Source: Aporrectodea caliginosa | Taxonomy: Eukaryota > Annelida > Clitellata > Crassiclitellata > Lumbricidae | NCBI GenBank assembly: GCA_020284085.1 | Contig: JACEVL010000971.1 | Location: forward strand, 62,001-126,000 | DNA: 64,000 nucleotides | Reading direction: 5' to 3' | Part shown: positions 31,309 to 42,574 of the stretch, one piece after another | How the letters are laid out: every line of letters begins with the position of its first letter | Numbering within the stretch: position 1 is the first letter of the stretch | Position numbers and translations under genes: made by a program | The notes under the pieces: model-generated | Told to the model about the DNA's origin: nothing | Databases searched by the model: none | Seen by the model: the letters and a program-made list of their open reading frames with translations, nothing else

Positions 31309-32845
31309 GGGTTTGCGACGAACGCCCGATTGCCCAGGTCCCCGATTACCCTTTCCCCGATACAAACTCCCCGATTACAAACTCCCCGATAGGCCCAACA
31401 CCCCGACAGACCCAAGTCCCCGAATATGCAACTAATCCCAAGTCCCCGACAGGCCCAAGTCCCCGATTGGTGATTTAATCTACACGTAAGACTATTATAG
31501 TGTCAGTCTGTATAGGCTAAAGAGGGTGACACCAATCGTCTTGGCCTTATCGGTAGACGGAAACAGAGTTGAATAAAGGCAAAGCCAGTTAGATTAATGT
31601 AAATAATATTTTTACTTGTGTACGTGTACCAATATGTAATTTGAATTCCTTACTGCACGCTGAATTCAGAAGACAGCTATAAGAGAATTGTCCACAAACT
31701 ACTTCAAAATATTCTACTTGCTAAGGCTGACAAGTTTTTCAAAAATGCAAGCGCATTATATCCCTTATATTACTGCGGCACACTGGGCATGTTTTGCTGA
31801 TTCCCCTTGTTGATGGTGCGCCAAAAAGAACATTAATACAAGAACTGCATGCACAGTGCCCGCATGGAATAATAGCTGTATCTGATCTTCCGCATTTGCA
31901 AACAGGGCACTCTGCAGAGATAGTTGTTTCTGGTGCCGACTCATTTCCTGGCGATGCACTAACTGCTGCTGCCGATGCTGGCAATGCAGGTACTTCTGGT
32001 ACTGCATCTGGTCTTATTGCATCTGGTCGAACTGGTATTGGTCTTGCTATTGTTGCTGGTGCTCTCGATCTTATTTCTGTTCTTGGTCTTACTGATCTGG
32101 CTGTTGTCGTCGTCGCCGCAGTTGTCGATGCTGCTGCTCTGCGCGAAGGTAAATCGCGTAGACAACGACGGCGGTTTGGTGTCGCTACAACTGCTACATT
32201 TGCAACATCTCCTGCAGCATTGGCATCAATAGAATCAGTAACAGCTGTCGGCACATTATACTTCGAAAATGTGTATGCAACGGAACGCAAAAAAGTGGAA
32301 ATGTCTTTACGACCGTCAGTCAGATCTTGAGTTAGCGTACTTATACGCTTCTCATTCTCATCAATGCTTCGTCTGCGTCTAGGCTGTCTGTACCCTCGTT
32401 CCATACGGAGCAGCTCCAATTCGGTGTGCCGCTGCTCTTGTCGCAGCTTATGTAGGCAATTGTAGAAGGCTGGATGATCTGTTACAATCAAGCTTTGGAG
32501 TCGACGATGCCATGCTTCAACATGGTTGTTTGTGGTCGGCATCAGATTTTTAAGTTACCAAGTTTCATTAAATAGATACGAATACGCCTTCATTAAACAA
32601 GTGACATGCAATAGGCCTACGTGAACGACATTATGAAGCCTATACAGACTGACACTAAATGGTCTTACGTGTAGATTAAATAACCAATCGGGGACTTGGG
32701 CCTGTCGGGGACTTGGGATTAGTTGCATATTCGGGGACTTGGGTCTGTCGGGGTGTTGGGCCTATCGGGGAGTTTGTAATCGGGGAGTTTGTATCGAAGA
32801 AAGGGTAATCGGGGACCTGGACAATCGGGCGTTCGTCGTGCTCCC
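31309..32845 (-). mobile_element. MULE-like element with ~210-bp inverted termini
   Basis: The long inverted repeats are about 31309-31521 and 32637-32845. Both start GGG and share CGACGAACGCCCGATT; they consist of repeated TCCCCGATnn / CAAGTCCCCGACAGGCCC words. An exact 8-bp direct repeat CCTCATTT (31301-31308, 32846-32853) fits a target duplication. Long termini and an 8-10-bp duplication are typical of Mutator-like elements. The only gene inside is the truncated transposase-RING frame on the minus strand, so this copy has lost its catalytic domain and is non-autonomous. Confidence 0.85.
31739..32542 (-). CDS. MULE transposase C-terminus fused to a RING finger
   Basis: This 267-codon frame starts MPTTNNHVEAWHRRLQ, matching the TNNHVEGWHRxF block that follows the catalytic domain in MULE (FLYWCH-associated) transposases; a REQRHTELELLR helix follows. 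After a basic and Ala/Thr/Pro-rich linker (about residues 105-208) comes a complete C3HC4 RING: C212, C215, C227, H229, C232, C235, C252, C255, with CPVC and CPVCRS. RING domains usually bind E2 enzymes for ubiquitin transfer; whether this one does is unknown. An in-frame stop lies four codons upstream of the ATG and the DDE core is missing, so the frame is probably an element-derived remnant. The RING is uncorrupted, which suggests recent activity or selection. Confidence 0.8.
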   Translation of the reverse strand: MPTTNNHVEAWHRRLQSLIVTDHPAFYNCLHKLRQEQRHTELELLRMERGYRQPRRRRSIDENEKRISTLTQDLTDGRKDISTFLRSVAYTFSKYNVPTAVTDSIDANAAGDVANVAVVATPNRRRCLRDLPSRRAAASTTAATTTTARSVRPRTEIRSRAPATIARPIPVRPDAIRPDAVPEVPALPASAAAVSASPGNESAPETTISAECPVCKCGRSDTAIIPCGHCACSSCINVLFGAPSTRGISKTCPVCRSNIRDIMRLHF

Positions 32846-32853
32846 CCTCATTT

Positions 32854-33780
32854 ATATTGTTTATTCAGCGTTGTCTGGCTCTGCCTTAATGTCTTTTTCC
32901 TTCGAATCTTGCGTGTAGTGCGTTGTGTTGAATTCTTTCAACTGGCATTCTCTCTAGAATTATGTCGACACCATCGGAGTCTTCGTTGAACGACTTTGTC
33001 TAGCAGAGTTGTTTCAATCCATAATGCTGTCTAATGCCAACGTTTCTTATTTTCTGAAGTCTTGAAATCCCTGCGATCTTCCGCAGTCAGAGGCGTAGGC
33101 TACGAAGCTGAAATGCCGCCCTGGGCGACGGCCCAAAATGCCGCCCTTGGCCACTTAATTTTTGATATAATATTTTCTCTAAGAGATTGCAGTTTTCATG
33201 ACGATCGTCAATCTTATTACATAGCCTAATAGTCTAATACGTCTACAATTTTATTTTATGAAGTTGATAGCTTGTCTGGATTTATCACTTTTCACTGCAT
33301 TGTTTAATTATCCGTGTATAGCCTGCAGCCTACATTTTCAACTTACTGAAAGCTATATTATTAGATAGCCTAATGATAATCACACATTTTATTGCATGAG
33401 TTGCGACTGTCGCTGACTCGCCGCTTCAGTTGCGGAGGTAGAAGAAACAAAATATCGGCGAATAGCTGCAGCACCATCTACTAATGAATGAATGAATGAA
33501 TATTGTGAGTGTCTGTAGTTAACAGGATTGGCTGAGAGGAACTAGGCTATAGTGTATTACGGGAAAAGAAGGTAGGCCTATATATAACTTATTCGGAAAT
33601 AACAAATATGAATGATGGTATTCAGTATAACAAACGACATTTTATATTATATTATTTTATATTATATTATTATTTATATATTATATTATTATTTTATATT
33701 ATTATTATTATTATTTTATATTATTATTTTATATATCTGTTGAAGTTGATTTTAATTTAAAATTCGCTCTAGGTAGCCTA
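32854..33780. other. Gene-free stretch with hAT-like terminus
   Basis: CAGAGGCGTAGGCTACGAAGC followed by AATGCCGCCCTGGG (from 33088) looks like a hAT left end, but no partner terminus or duplication was found. 33640-33740 is a low-complexity TTATATTATTATT tract. Confidence 0.4.
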
Positions 33781-34270
33781 CTATCGACCAGCAGTGTCCA
33801 GTGTTTACCGACATTTTATGGTTGTCAGGGACGCTGACGTTACCATCCTCCTTTAGCTAGGTTTGGGACTGGCGCCACTAATAACAGCAGTGGAAGAGGT
33901 TTACAAGTGACTTCATTAATTGACACTTTATGAAGCGTCTCCAAAATAATCTTAATTTTTTACCAATTTTGGCATCCAGCAATAATTTCGATGAAACGGT
34001 ATATATAGTGTAGAAACCACACGTTTAAAGGTGTCTAAATTATCAGAATGAAGTTTCAGTGTTTAACGACATCTAGTGGCTGCCAGGTCGTTACCTTCTA
34101 TTTTACATTGCATTCGTGTAATATCCTCATCGATTGAACATAATTAATAATCCAATTTTAAATGAAATCTTGTCAGAATGTTCAATGTATAGACGAATAA
34201 AGGGATTTTGCTGACATTCGCCAGATGGCGAGAGTTCGCAACGATGTCGGGATGTCACATGAACGTCACT
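33781..34270. repeat. Dispersed repeat B cluster (TTTAACGACATCTAGTGGC)
   Basis: Modules GTGTTTA(A/C)CGACAT...GTGGCTGCCAGG, GTATATATAGTGTAGAAACC and AAAGGTGTCTAAATTAT recur here and in 39180-39700, 40900-41780 and 61900-62080. The order of the modules is kept, which implies a larger old repeat of 400-500 bp. Confidence 0.6.
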
Positions 34271-34794
34271 GCAAAGATATCATCATATATTAAGTTAACT
34301 TATTATTGTTGCCGCTATTCCGCTGTGAAAAATTCATGTAGGCCTAAATTGTGACAGTGGACGACAGGGCGAGACAAAGTCTTTAATAATTTTGACTTCA
34401 GAGTAGATTATTATTATTATTATTATTTTTCGCCCGAGGTAAGGAAAATCCCCCAAGCTCTAAGAAACTAAGAAACGGACGAGGGCATTCTGAATAACTT
34501 GGAGACGGTTTATTTGTGTGATATCTTTGTTGAGAAAGAGAGAATAATTGCAGTAGCCCAAATTTAGCGTGAACCATTGATGTAGGCCTAGTGATTTTAG
34601 ATGCAGTTTTTAAATCAAGGCTGTCAAGCATAGGATGGATTCTGCGAAGGTCGCGGATAGCTATGGCCTATTAATGTGACTTGAACTATGGATTATTATA
34701 GATAACGTTTAATACATTTTTTACCTAACTGTGCTTTAGATAGCAATCTCATTATTTTCACTATTTAGTCTTGTTAATGGGAAAGGGCCACCAA

Positions 34795-34837
34795 CTTAAA
34801 GTGTCCAAGGGCCCCCGGCTAGGTTGTTACGCCACTG
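34795..34837. mobile_element. Orphan hAT-like right terminus
   Basis: GGCCCCCGGCTAGG...GTTACGCCACTG ends like the 183-bp element at 10920 (complement CAGTGGCGTAAC). No left partner was found. A TTTC-rich microsatellite follows at 34885-34990. Confidence 0.4.
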
Positions 34838-35079
34838 CCTTCCTGATGATGTAGCCTATATAGCCTATATGTGTGATAATTCTTCATTTTCCTTTCTTTC
34901 TTTCCTTCTTTCTTTCTTTTTTCTTTCTTTCTTTCTCTCTTTCTTTGCTTCGTTCTTTCTTTCTTTCTTCTTATACAGTTTTCTTTCTTCTGTTGGTAGG
35001 CCTATGTTGGTGATTAGGCCCTATCAATCGCTCACATTGTGACATTTGTAAGTCGTGATCGTCAATTGATTTGGTAAGT

Positions 35080-35190
35080 TGCTGTTTAACGACGCTGTGT
35101 CATAACAAAGATGATTAGCGTCGCCCTCGGAGCCCTCCTCCTTTGTCCAGTTTTGGGACTGGTACTGGCACTGCCACACTAGTATCTGTG
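35080..35190 (+). repeat. Dispersed repeat A, copy 2
   Basis: TGTTTAACGACGCTGTGTCATAAC then GATTAGCGTCGCCCTC and TTTTGGGACTGGTACTGGC match the module at 25772. Confidence 0.65.
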
Positions 35191-35677
35191 GTGGCATGGG
35201 CGTCGAGAGCCAAGGCGGGCCCCGGGGCAGACACTTCTCAGGGTCTATTAGGGTCCCTCGTTTTATCAATGTTATCATTAAACGCTAGTCTGATGCAAGC
35301 CTACAAAAAGGCTATCAAACTACATTTAATGAATAATTATAAGTGTAATAATTATAATAAGAAGAATAATAATGATAAAAGCAACTATGAAAATCAATTT
35401 CCGATTTAAAAGGTCCATCTCGGACTGCAAATTTTAAAGAAATTTACATAAATATGAAAATGTGATTATGTGAATATGATAAATGATTTTTCAAATCAGT
35501 TATCGCTTTATGATATACAATTTCAAGAGAATGAGTTGCTGCTTTGCATTGTCTACATGGACCACATCAACATCTTGCTCTGTATCATGATTATCAACTC
35601 CTCTTCTACTGCTGTAGGCTATAGTCTACATCCTAGTAATGATATTGTCAGCTTGATTTGCTGCATCATTCGCTTTT

Positions 35678-36089
35678 TATCCATCTAGTTTAACTTGCGG
35701 GAATCTTGCTTGATTGCTTGCTTGCTTGCTTGATTGCTTGATTGAGCCACAGGCTAAAAAGTCAAATCTTGCGACGACTAGTTCGATCACTTACAATCAT
35801 TCAATCGTCGTGAAACTTGGCAGATAGACTCGCCCTCGCACACACTTCATTCTATCAAAATTTCAGCTCCCCAAAAAGGCTAGCTTATAGAATCGGGGAC
35901 TCAACTTTTCGAATCGGGGAATCCCCTTTTCCGAAACGCAGCGTTGCCATTGGCCAGCGTTGCCATTGGCTGCAACAGAAACGGGCGCGCTGCATCATTA
36001 AACGGACGCTATGTTGTAAAATGAACGCGGACTATATATTTGTAGAGGTAACTGCTTCGTAAGACGCATTATAGGATACTAGATGGATA
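35678..36089 (+). mobile_element. MITE-like element, tandem copy 1
   Basis: Inverted termini TATCCATCTAGT / ACTAGATGGATA enclose about 412 bp. The interior begins TTAACTTGCGGGAATCTTGC with a (TTGC)n run and ends AGACGCATTATAGGAT. A second copy in the same orientation starts 35 bp after this one ends. No coding frame is present. Confidence 0.75.
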
Positions 36090-36124
36090 TAGTAAAAACT
36101 TTGTTTTTACGGGCTGTATTTTAT

Positions 36125-36484
36125 TATCCATCTAGTTTAACTTGCGGGAATCTTGCTTGCTTGCTTGCTTGATTGAGCCACAGGCTAAAAAGTCAAATCT
36201 TGCGACGACTAGTTCGATCACTTACAATCATTCAATCGTCGTGAAACTTGGCATATAGACTCGCCCTCGCACACACTTCATTCTATCAAAATTTCAGCTC
36301 CCCAAAAAAAGGCTAGCTTATAGAATCTGGGACTAAACTTTTCGAATCGGGGAATCCCCTTTTCCGATACGGAGCGTTGTGATTGGCCAGCGTTGTGATT
36401 GGCCGCAGTCGTAAAATGAACGCGGACTATATATTTGTAGAGGTAACTGCTTCATAAGACGCATTATAGGATACTAGATGGATA
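36125..36484 (+). mobile_element. MITE-like element, tandem copy 2
   Basis: This is the same element as 35678-36089, shorter by about 50 bp (a deletion in the CCATTGGCCAGCG region). A 12-bp direct repeat GTATTTTATTAT overlaps or abuts both ends (36116-36127, 36487-36498), which is compatible with a target duplication of an AT-rich site. Confidence 0.75.
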
Positions 36485-37097
36485 TAGTATTTTATTATGA
36501 AATTGAAAATGCTAGACTTTGAAGGAGCGTCTGTCTCTCGTCTGAATTCGTGACTTTCACTAATCTTTCTTTTCTTTACTAAGCTCCAGATTTCTGATGG
36601 TAATTTATCTTCTAATTCATACTCATCGTAATGGAATATAATTTCAAATATTGATAATTTGGTATCATTTATTTATTATGATAACTTACACCCAGCAGTA
36701 AGTTAAAGTATTATTTATTACGATAATAACTCTTATTTTAATTCATACATTTACCCCCAGTAAAAGATTTTATGCCTGATAGAAAACCAAGAATCAATTC
36801 TAGACCGACTGCTGATAAATCTCAAAATGCTAATAAGCAGTGTTTCTCCAATTCAAATTATTCAACTGTAATATGACCACAACAATTTTGACTTAAATAA
36901 TTAAAATAGTCGGATATAGCCTTAATAATAGCCTTCAATGGCGTAGCTATGATTTTACCAGAGGGGTGCGAAATGAGAAGTGCTAGGCCACGCATACGAT
37001 TCCGATGGAGGCGGCCTATAGAATTCAGTCAGAAATCGAAATTTGTCTCCATCAGTTAACTTTGCACCAACAGCTAGTCCAAAATCATTCTGATGAG

Positions 37098-38331
37098 CAG
37101 GGGCGCAACCACGGTCCAGAAGTTGGGGGGGACCTACTAGAATGTGTGAGTGGGGGGAATTGCGAGCGCCGAAGGCGCGAAGCTGCGATTGCCGAAGGCA
37201 AGAAGCCCCTAACGACTAGGGGTATGGAAGCCGACGCAATTTTGAGCATTTGATGCCAAATGGAGTACATTTGGGCTTTTATTTACCTCAAATTTTTCAC
37301 CGATGATTTCGATATAAAAGTACCTAATCCATCTAGATCTGTGAAAAATATTACTTTATTATATGAATAAACTGGAAGTGACAAGGGTTTAAGAGAATTG
37401 AACGGAAAAGAGTAGAATAAGCTCTAGAACAGTGTTTGTCAAAACTAGGAAAATCGGCAGGGAGGAAGCCTGGACGGGTCATTTTTCTCAGAATACCCTT
37501 AAGGCGTTTATGTTCCCCTACAGTGGCAAATCCCCACCAAACAGAGGAGGCATAACGTAGCCGTGCGAGGATAGTAGCTCTAACAATGTCAAAGAGTGGT
37601 AACAGTGGTAACCGTGGGCGATCAAAACACGTAGCGCGAACATAGAGTTTCGGGGTTTGCAGCATATTTTGTCCATGTGTGCCCAAAGCCAATCTGATCA
37701 GAGATAGTGACACCCAAAATAACCATATACTGGACCCGCTCGATGCCAGGGATGAGAGGAGGGAAGGCAATAGGTTTGGACCTCGGTCGTTTGACAACCA
37801 TTTCTCTGATCATAGCCTGGTTTAATTTAAGATTGCTAATGGATGCCCATTGCCCACTTAGAGATATGGTCAAGTTCAGAGAGAGTGCTGTCAATGCAGG
37901 AAGCAGGGACCAGCTTGCAAGTAGCTATCGTCGGCATATTTAGGGAGACGGTTTCTACTGTATTTAGAAATGGCTGTGACAAAATCAGTAGGTCCAATTA
38001 AGGCCAGAGCCTTGTAGTATACTGGCATTAATGGTACAGAGGGGAGAGATTGCAGAAGGCAAGAAGTTCCTAACGACTATAGGCGGTATGGGAAGCGTCG
38101 TAAGCCCCCCCATCGGGGTCTGGGGCTCCGCCCCAGAAGCCGACGCAATTTTGAGCATTTGATACCAAATGGAGTGCATTTTTGGCTCTTGTTTGCCTCA
38201 CAATTTTCAAAAGTTGGAGGGGACCGTCCCAACCGGTTAGAAAGTTGGGGGGACGCGTCCACGGCCGTCCCAACCTGTTCGAAAGTTGGGGGGACGCGTC
38301 CCACGGGTCCCATAGGGTGGTTGCGCCTATG
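37098..38331. mobile_element. hAT-type element carrying LINE sequence (1.23 kb)
   Basis: Left end CAGGGGCGCAACCAC and reverse-complemented right end CATAGGCGCAACCAC are inverted termini. An exact 8-bp duplication CTGATGAG lies at 37090-37097 and 38332-38339. Inside, a ~100-bp block (GAAGGCAAGAAG...GACGCAATTTTGAGCATTTGA) is present twice, near 37190 and 38055, on either side of a LINE reverse-transcriptase fragment. No transposase is encoded. Confidence 0.85.
37351..37940 (-). pseudogene. LINE reverse-transcriptase fragment inside hAT element
   Basis: On the minus strand two overlapping frames give NLKLNQAMIREMVVKRPRSK, then PGIERVQYMVILGVTISDQI, and then SVWWGFATVGEHKRLKGILR. These are the thumb and C-terminal parts of a non-LTR reverse transcriptase. 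A frameshift near 37680-37730 separates them. The catalytic YADD region is absent. Confidence 0.8.
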
Positions 38332-38339
38332 CTGATGAG

Positions 38340-39180
38340 CGATGACCAAAGTCTGTTACTGTGCTAACTGCTTACTCTTAAATCCTCTGACTGAGCAACT
38401 GAGACTGTGTTAAGTTTTAACAGCTATTAGATCGTTTTCGTTAACAACATTGCTAATAGAATTATCTGCAATGCTAACCTCCTCGGTCCCATTACCACCG
38501 TTACAATCGTTATTGTCTTGCTTTTGGTAAAGAAATTCATTAGATCGGTTCCTCTACAAACGCTTCATTAGGGTAGGCCTACCTAATTAGTAAATTCAAG
38601 CGGCTAAACTTGAAAATTTAAATTAAATCGTTTCTTATTTAAAAGTAAACGGATGGATTAGCGACTGTATTCTGAACATGAAGAAGTACATTCGCAATAG
38701 GCCGTGTAAAAGAACACCAGAGGCGGCTGAGAGGTATTGAAAGAGACCACTGCGTGAGAGAAACGCGCGCAAGAGAGACAATGCAGATATTATTTCAAAT
38801 CCTCCGACCCATGCACCAGGTGACCTAGGTAGACACAATACATAGCCTACATCTGTGGCCCTGTGTAGAATATCATGTATCATGAAGTATTCATCATAAT
38901 ATTATATAGGGCCTACAGATTGCATTAGTCCAAACCCACAGATTTTTTCAGTTTGAACAAATTTTAAGACATTTCTGGGCCCCTGCCAAGGGCCCCTGCC
39001 ATTGAACCGGGCCCCGGGGCAGCAACCCCCCCTGACCCCCCTCTCATCGGCCCTGTGTGGTGGAATTACTGTGATCGACAATTACGGGGAAAGAACTCAA
39101 AGAAGGTATATATAACTTATTCTGAACGATTTAAAGGTGTTTAAATATGAATTTTCAAAGTATTCAGTGTATGAACGACA
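38340..39180. other. Gene-free stretch
   Basis: GGGCCCCGGGGCAGCAACCC near 39010 resembles a run at 35218 (GGGCCCCGGGGCAGACAC) and may be a transposon end. No gene is visible. Confidence 0.35.
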
Positions 39181-39700
39181 TTTCTGTCTGCCTGAACCGT
39201 TGACGTTGATTTTAATTTAAAATTCGCTTTTGGTACTATTGACCAGTAGGTCCAGTGTTGAACGACATCTTACGGCTGTCAGGGATGCCGAAGTCACCCT
39301 CCTTCTTTATCCAGGCTTGGAACTGGGACCACTCAAAGCGGCAGTGTCTTAGAGGCTTACCATTGACTTCATTAATTGACGCTTTACGAAGCGTCTCCAA
39401 AATTTAGATAAAGCTAATATTTTTACATATTTGGCATGCATCAATAATTTGCATGAAACGGTATATGTTGTATAAAATCGTAACATTTAAAGGTGTCTAA
39501 ATTATTTACTGCAGTTTCAGTGTTTAACGACATCTAGTGGCTGCCAGGCCGTTACCTTCTATTTTACATTGTAATCGTGTAATATCCTATTTTCCAGTTT
39601 TTTAACGAAGCCTTGTCACAGTGTATAAAAGGACAGTAATAACTCTAAGGTGTTTTTTGTTCTTTTCCTAGCACTCGCTAGGTGGCGAGAGTGCAAAACG
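39181..39700. repeat. Dispersed repeat B cluster, copy 2
   Basis: This repeats the order of the 33781 cluster: TTAATTTAAAATTCGCT, GTTGAACGACATCTTACGGC, GCGTCTCCAAAAT, GATGAAACGGTATATG, AAAGGTGTCTAAATTAT and TTTAACGACATCTAGTGGC. Two copies 5.4 kb apart in one orientation suggest a segmental duplication. Confidence 0.6.
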
Positions 39701-40374
39701 ATTTCGCATTAACGCCACTGCGTAGACATAGGCCTAATATCACATCCAATCAAATCAAATCAAAACTCTGTGAATCCAAGGGGGGGCGACGGGGGCGATC
39801 GCCCCCCCAATTGTCCATAAAAAGTAAAAAGATCGAGCCGACGCTGTTATCCGACCACAACAACTATCTAAAGACTACTGTAATTCCAACACTGACACTC
39901 ACACTGACACTCACGACCATAAAAACTGACCCTAACCGACCCTCACCGGCCTCATTCGGGCACGCATCCATAAACCGTCCTACCCAACTTAAGCGGCAAG
40001 TCTCCGCCTATGCACGAAATTGCAGACTTCTTTGACTTTGGGTCCATACTCCATAGTCGTCTAAATCATAGAAGCCTTTGAGCAAATGCTCCATCGAACT
40101 ATAGGCTATGGCCTAGCCGCCTATGGTTGGTTGAGAAATTTTAAGTGTTAATTGCTAAAGTTATTGTGGGATCGAATTATTATTACCATATTATTTTCAC
40201 ATTTCTATGCATGACTTAAGTACATGGTATGCATATAGGTTTTTTTATGTGAAATAATGTGGCTTGTTTTCAATGCACGTAATTTACTTTTGAACCGTAT
40301 TATGTTCAATTTTTCATACATTTATATGATTGAATAATCCCCGAAATATATTGCCAAAAACAGGCCTCCTTTGA

Positions 40375-40560
40375 TCTCAAATGCCGCAAAATGCGTTTGC
40401 GTCTGGGGCTCCGCCCCAGACCCCGCTGGGGGAGCTTACGACGCTCCCCAAACCCCCTAATCGTAAGGGGCTTCGCGCCTTCGGCGCGAGCAACTCTCCA
40501 CTCAAGGCGAATTCGACCCCCCCAAAATAATAGCCTAGATCCGCCACTCTGTTATTGAAG
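40375..40560. repeat. GC-rich hairpin-containing transposon fragment
   Basis: GTCTGGGGCTCCGCCCCAGAC (hairpin at 40401) and GCGCCTTCGGCGCGA (40477) recur as GTCTGGGGCTCCGCCCCAGAA and GCGCCGAAGGCGCGAA inside the 37098 hAT element. The right side ends CTAGATCCGCCACT, like a hAT terminus. It is a fragment of the same transposon family. Confidence 0.6.
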
Positions 40561-40714
40561 CCAAATCAAAACACATAACATTTGAACATAATAGCCTAAC
40601 ATTATAACTGCTTAATATTGTTGCTGCTGTCGAACAATGAAAATTTCATGTAAACTGTGACAGTGGACAAGACAAAATAATGGCTTTGTTATTTAGGCCT
40701 ACACTTCAGAGTAG

Positions 40715-40716
<2 letters not shown>

Positions 40717-40803
<87 letters not shown>

Positions 40804-40832
40804 TGTTATTATTATTATTATTTTTATTATTA
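40717..40832 (+). repeat. (ATT)n(ATC)n microsatellite
   Basis: An ATT run switches to ATC and back to ATT. The frames (poly-Leu/Ser) are artefacts. Confidence 0.95.
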
Positions 40833-40899
40833 ACTATTCTTAAGTTTGTTACGCGGGCATAGTCACACCGAATTGTGAATCTAAGGCGCGGATAGTCAG

Positions 40900-41780
40900 T
40901 CGCCAGGAGAAGATGCAGTTAGATATTTAATTGTTTGAAGGCCAAGGACTTGCGCCACTCAGAATATTTTTGGTTTACCATTGACTTTGTTAATTGACGC
41001 TTTTTCAAGCGTCCCAAATAATGAATATTTTTATATATTCGTAATGCATCAAGAATTTGCATAAAGCGCAATAAGTAGTGTAAAAAACTAACATATAAAG
41101 GTTTCTTAATTATTGCAGTTTCAGTGTTTAACGGCATCTAGTGGCTGTTTACATCTATTTTACATTACAATAGTGTAACATCCTTATCGATTGAACATAA
41201 TAACTTTTTCGGTTTTAAACGAAATCTTGTCAGAGCGTATAGAAGGCAAATGTGCCAACTCTCAATTATTTTTGGTCTTATTTTGCTGACACTCACTAAG
41301 ACTACGAACATGCGCATAATAGGAGAATAAGATCCAGAGTTTAACGACTTCTTATGGCAGCAAAGGCCTTTCATGTCAAAAGAACATTTTATTCCAAAGT
41401 TTTAGGTTATGATGATATCAATTTCTTGTCGTGACGAAACGGTATATGTAGCTTAGAAACAAGAAATTTAAAGGTGTCTAAATTATATAACAACCTGTAG
41501 TATTCAGCGTGTAACATCTAGTGGCTTCCAGAGGCGTTAACTTCTAGTTTACATTACAATGGTATAATATCCTATTGATTCAACAAAATTAATTGGCCAG
41601 TTTTTCACGAAATCTTGTGCCTCCAAAGGCCATTGCCCTACCCGTTTTTATGTTATTGGAATTTCTAATATTATTCGGACGGATCAGTAGCAGTTTTTCA
41701 GTGATTAACGACATCTTGTGGCCGAGAGGGCCGCTGATATCGGTTGATGCCTTGTGCATTAGACATCGGCGCTATAGAAG
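40900..41780. repeat. Dispersed repeat B cluster, copies 3-5
   Basis: TTTAACGGCATCTAGTGGC (41128), TTTAACGACTTCTTATGGC (41340), GTAACATCTAGTGGCTTCC (41508) and TTAACGACATCTTGTGGCC (41706) are spaced about 170-210 bp apart with shared flanking words, so the module is locally tandem here. Confidence 0.6.
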
Positions 41781-41789
41781 TTACTAATT

Positions 41790-42540
41790 ATTACATTTAC
41801 AATTACACATAAACAGATGCCAGTCACCGTTAGCCATTGTTTTCCTTCCATCTTCTCTCCACCCTCCCATCCCTTCCAGTTTGTTTTCCCTCGCTCCAAC
41901 CCTCCCCTCCATCTCTCATCAAAGCGCAATCAAGCTCACATGCTAATTAAATAATTTCCTTGTTTATCTCGTTTCACATCTCTCGGTGTCCATTACAAAC
42001 GATTTTACAGGCTCCCTCCGTACCTGGATCCTGGGCGCCCAATAGCACGCCCCACTGCCCGGGTCACCCAGGCTACCAACCGGTTCCGCCTCGTCAAAGC
42101 AGCCCAGCCCTCTGGCGAGTGATTACCGAAGCTTATGCATTACCCTCTAGCGAACGTCTGGAGAAACGCCAGCTGTCATCAAAGGAGATGTCGTGCGATC
42201 GGGCCTCTATATTGTTTGCTTCACAAAAGACGGTAGTTTGAAACGACCCCGGGTTACCTCGAGGGCGGGGCAGGTAGGCAGACCGGACATCTGTCCCCTT
42301 CTCTGCCTACCTGGATACGGCAGCTGGGCCGAGAAAATGACAATCGTAGACCGCCTGGGCAAAATAATGGCAGCGCTCAACGTTGCCATAGTCGCACAGG
42401 CGAGAGATGAGGAGGAGGGAGTGGAAGGGTTAGGGGTCAATTATCGCCCTTCCAGCCCGATGGTCTTCCACCCTGACGAAAACATCTGCTCTTCTTACTT
42501 CGCACTAACCTGGAACTGAGTCCCTCTCTTCTGGTGTGTT
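41790..42540. other. Unique, GC-balanced island with an unassigned open frame
   Basis: A 42151-42519 plus frame (no ATG start) reads GETPAVIKGDVVRSGLYIVC, then FTKDGSLKRP, and ends ICSSYFALTWN. The composition is protein-like but I recognise no family and see no clear splice sites except a TTTTACAG at 42003-42010. It may be an exon or a conserved non-coding block. Confidence 0.2.
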
Positions 42541-42574
42541 TGACTCTGACGCAGTGAACCAGTGACGTCATCCG

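Noticed and set aside
31794..32330. 178-codon plus frame inside the MULE-like element
   Set aside because: It is antisense to the transposase-RING frame and of low complexity.
33088..34837. A single 1.75-kb hAT element from the CAGAGGCGTAGG end to the GTTACGCCACTG end
   Set aside because: The flanks TCCGCAGT and CCTTCCTG do not match and the termini differ, so these are two unrelated fragments.
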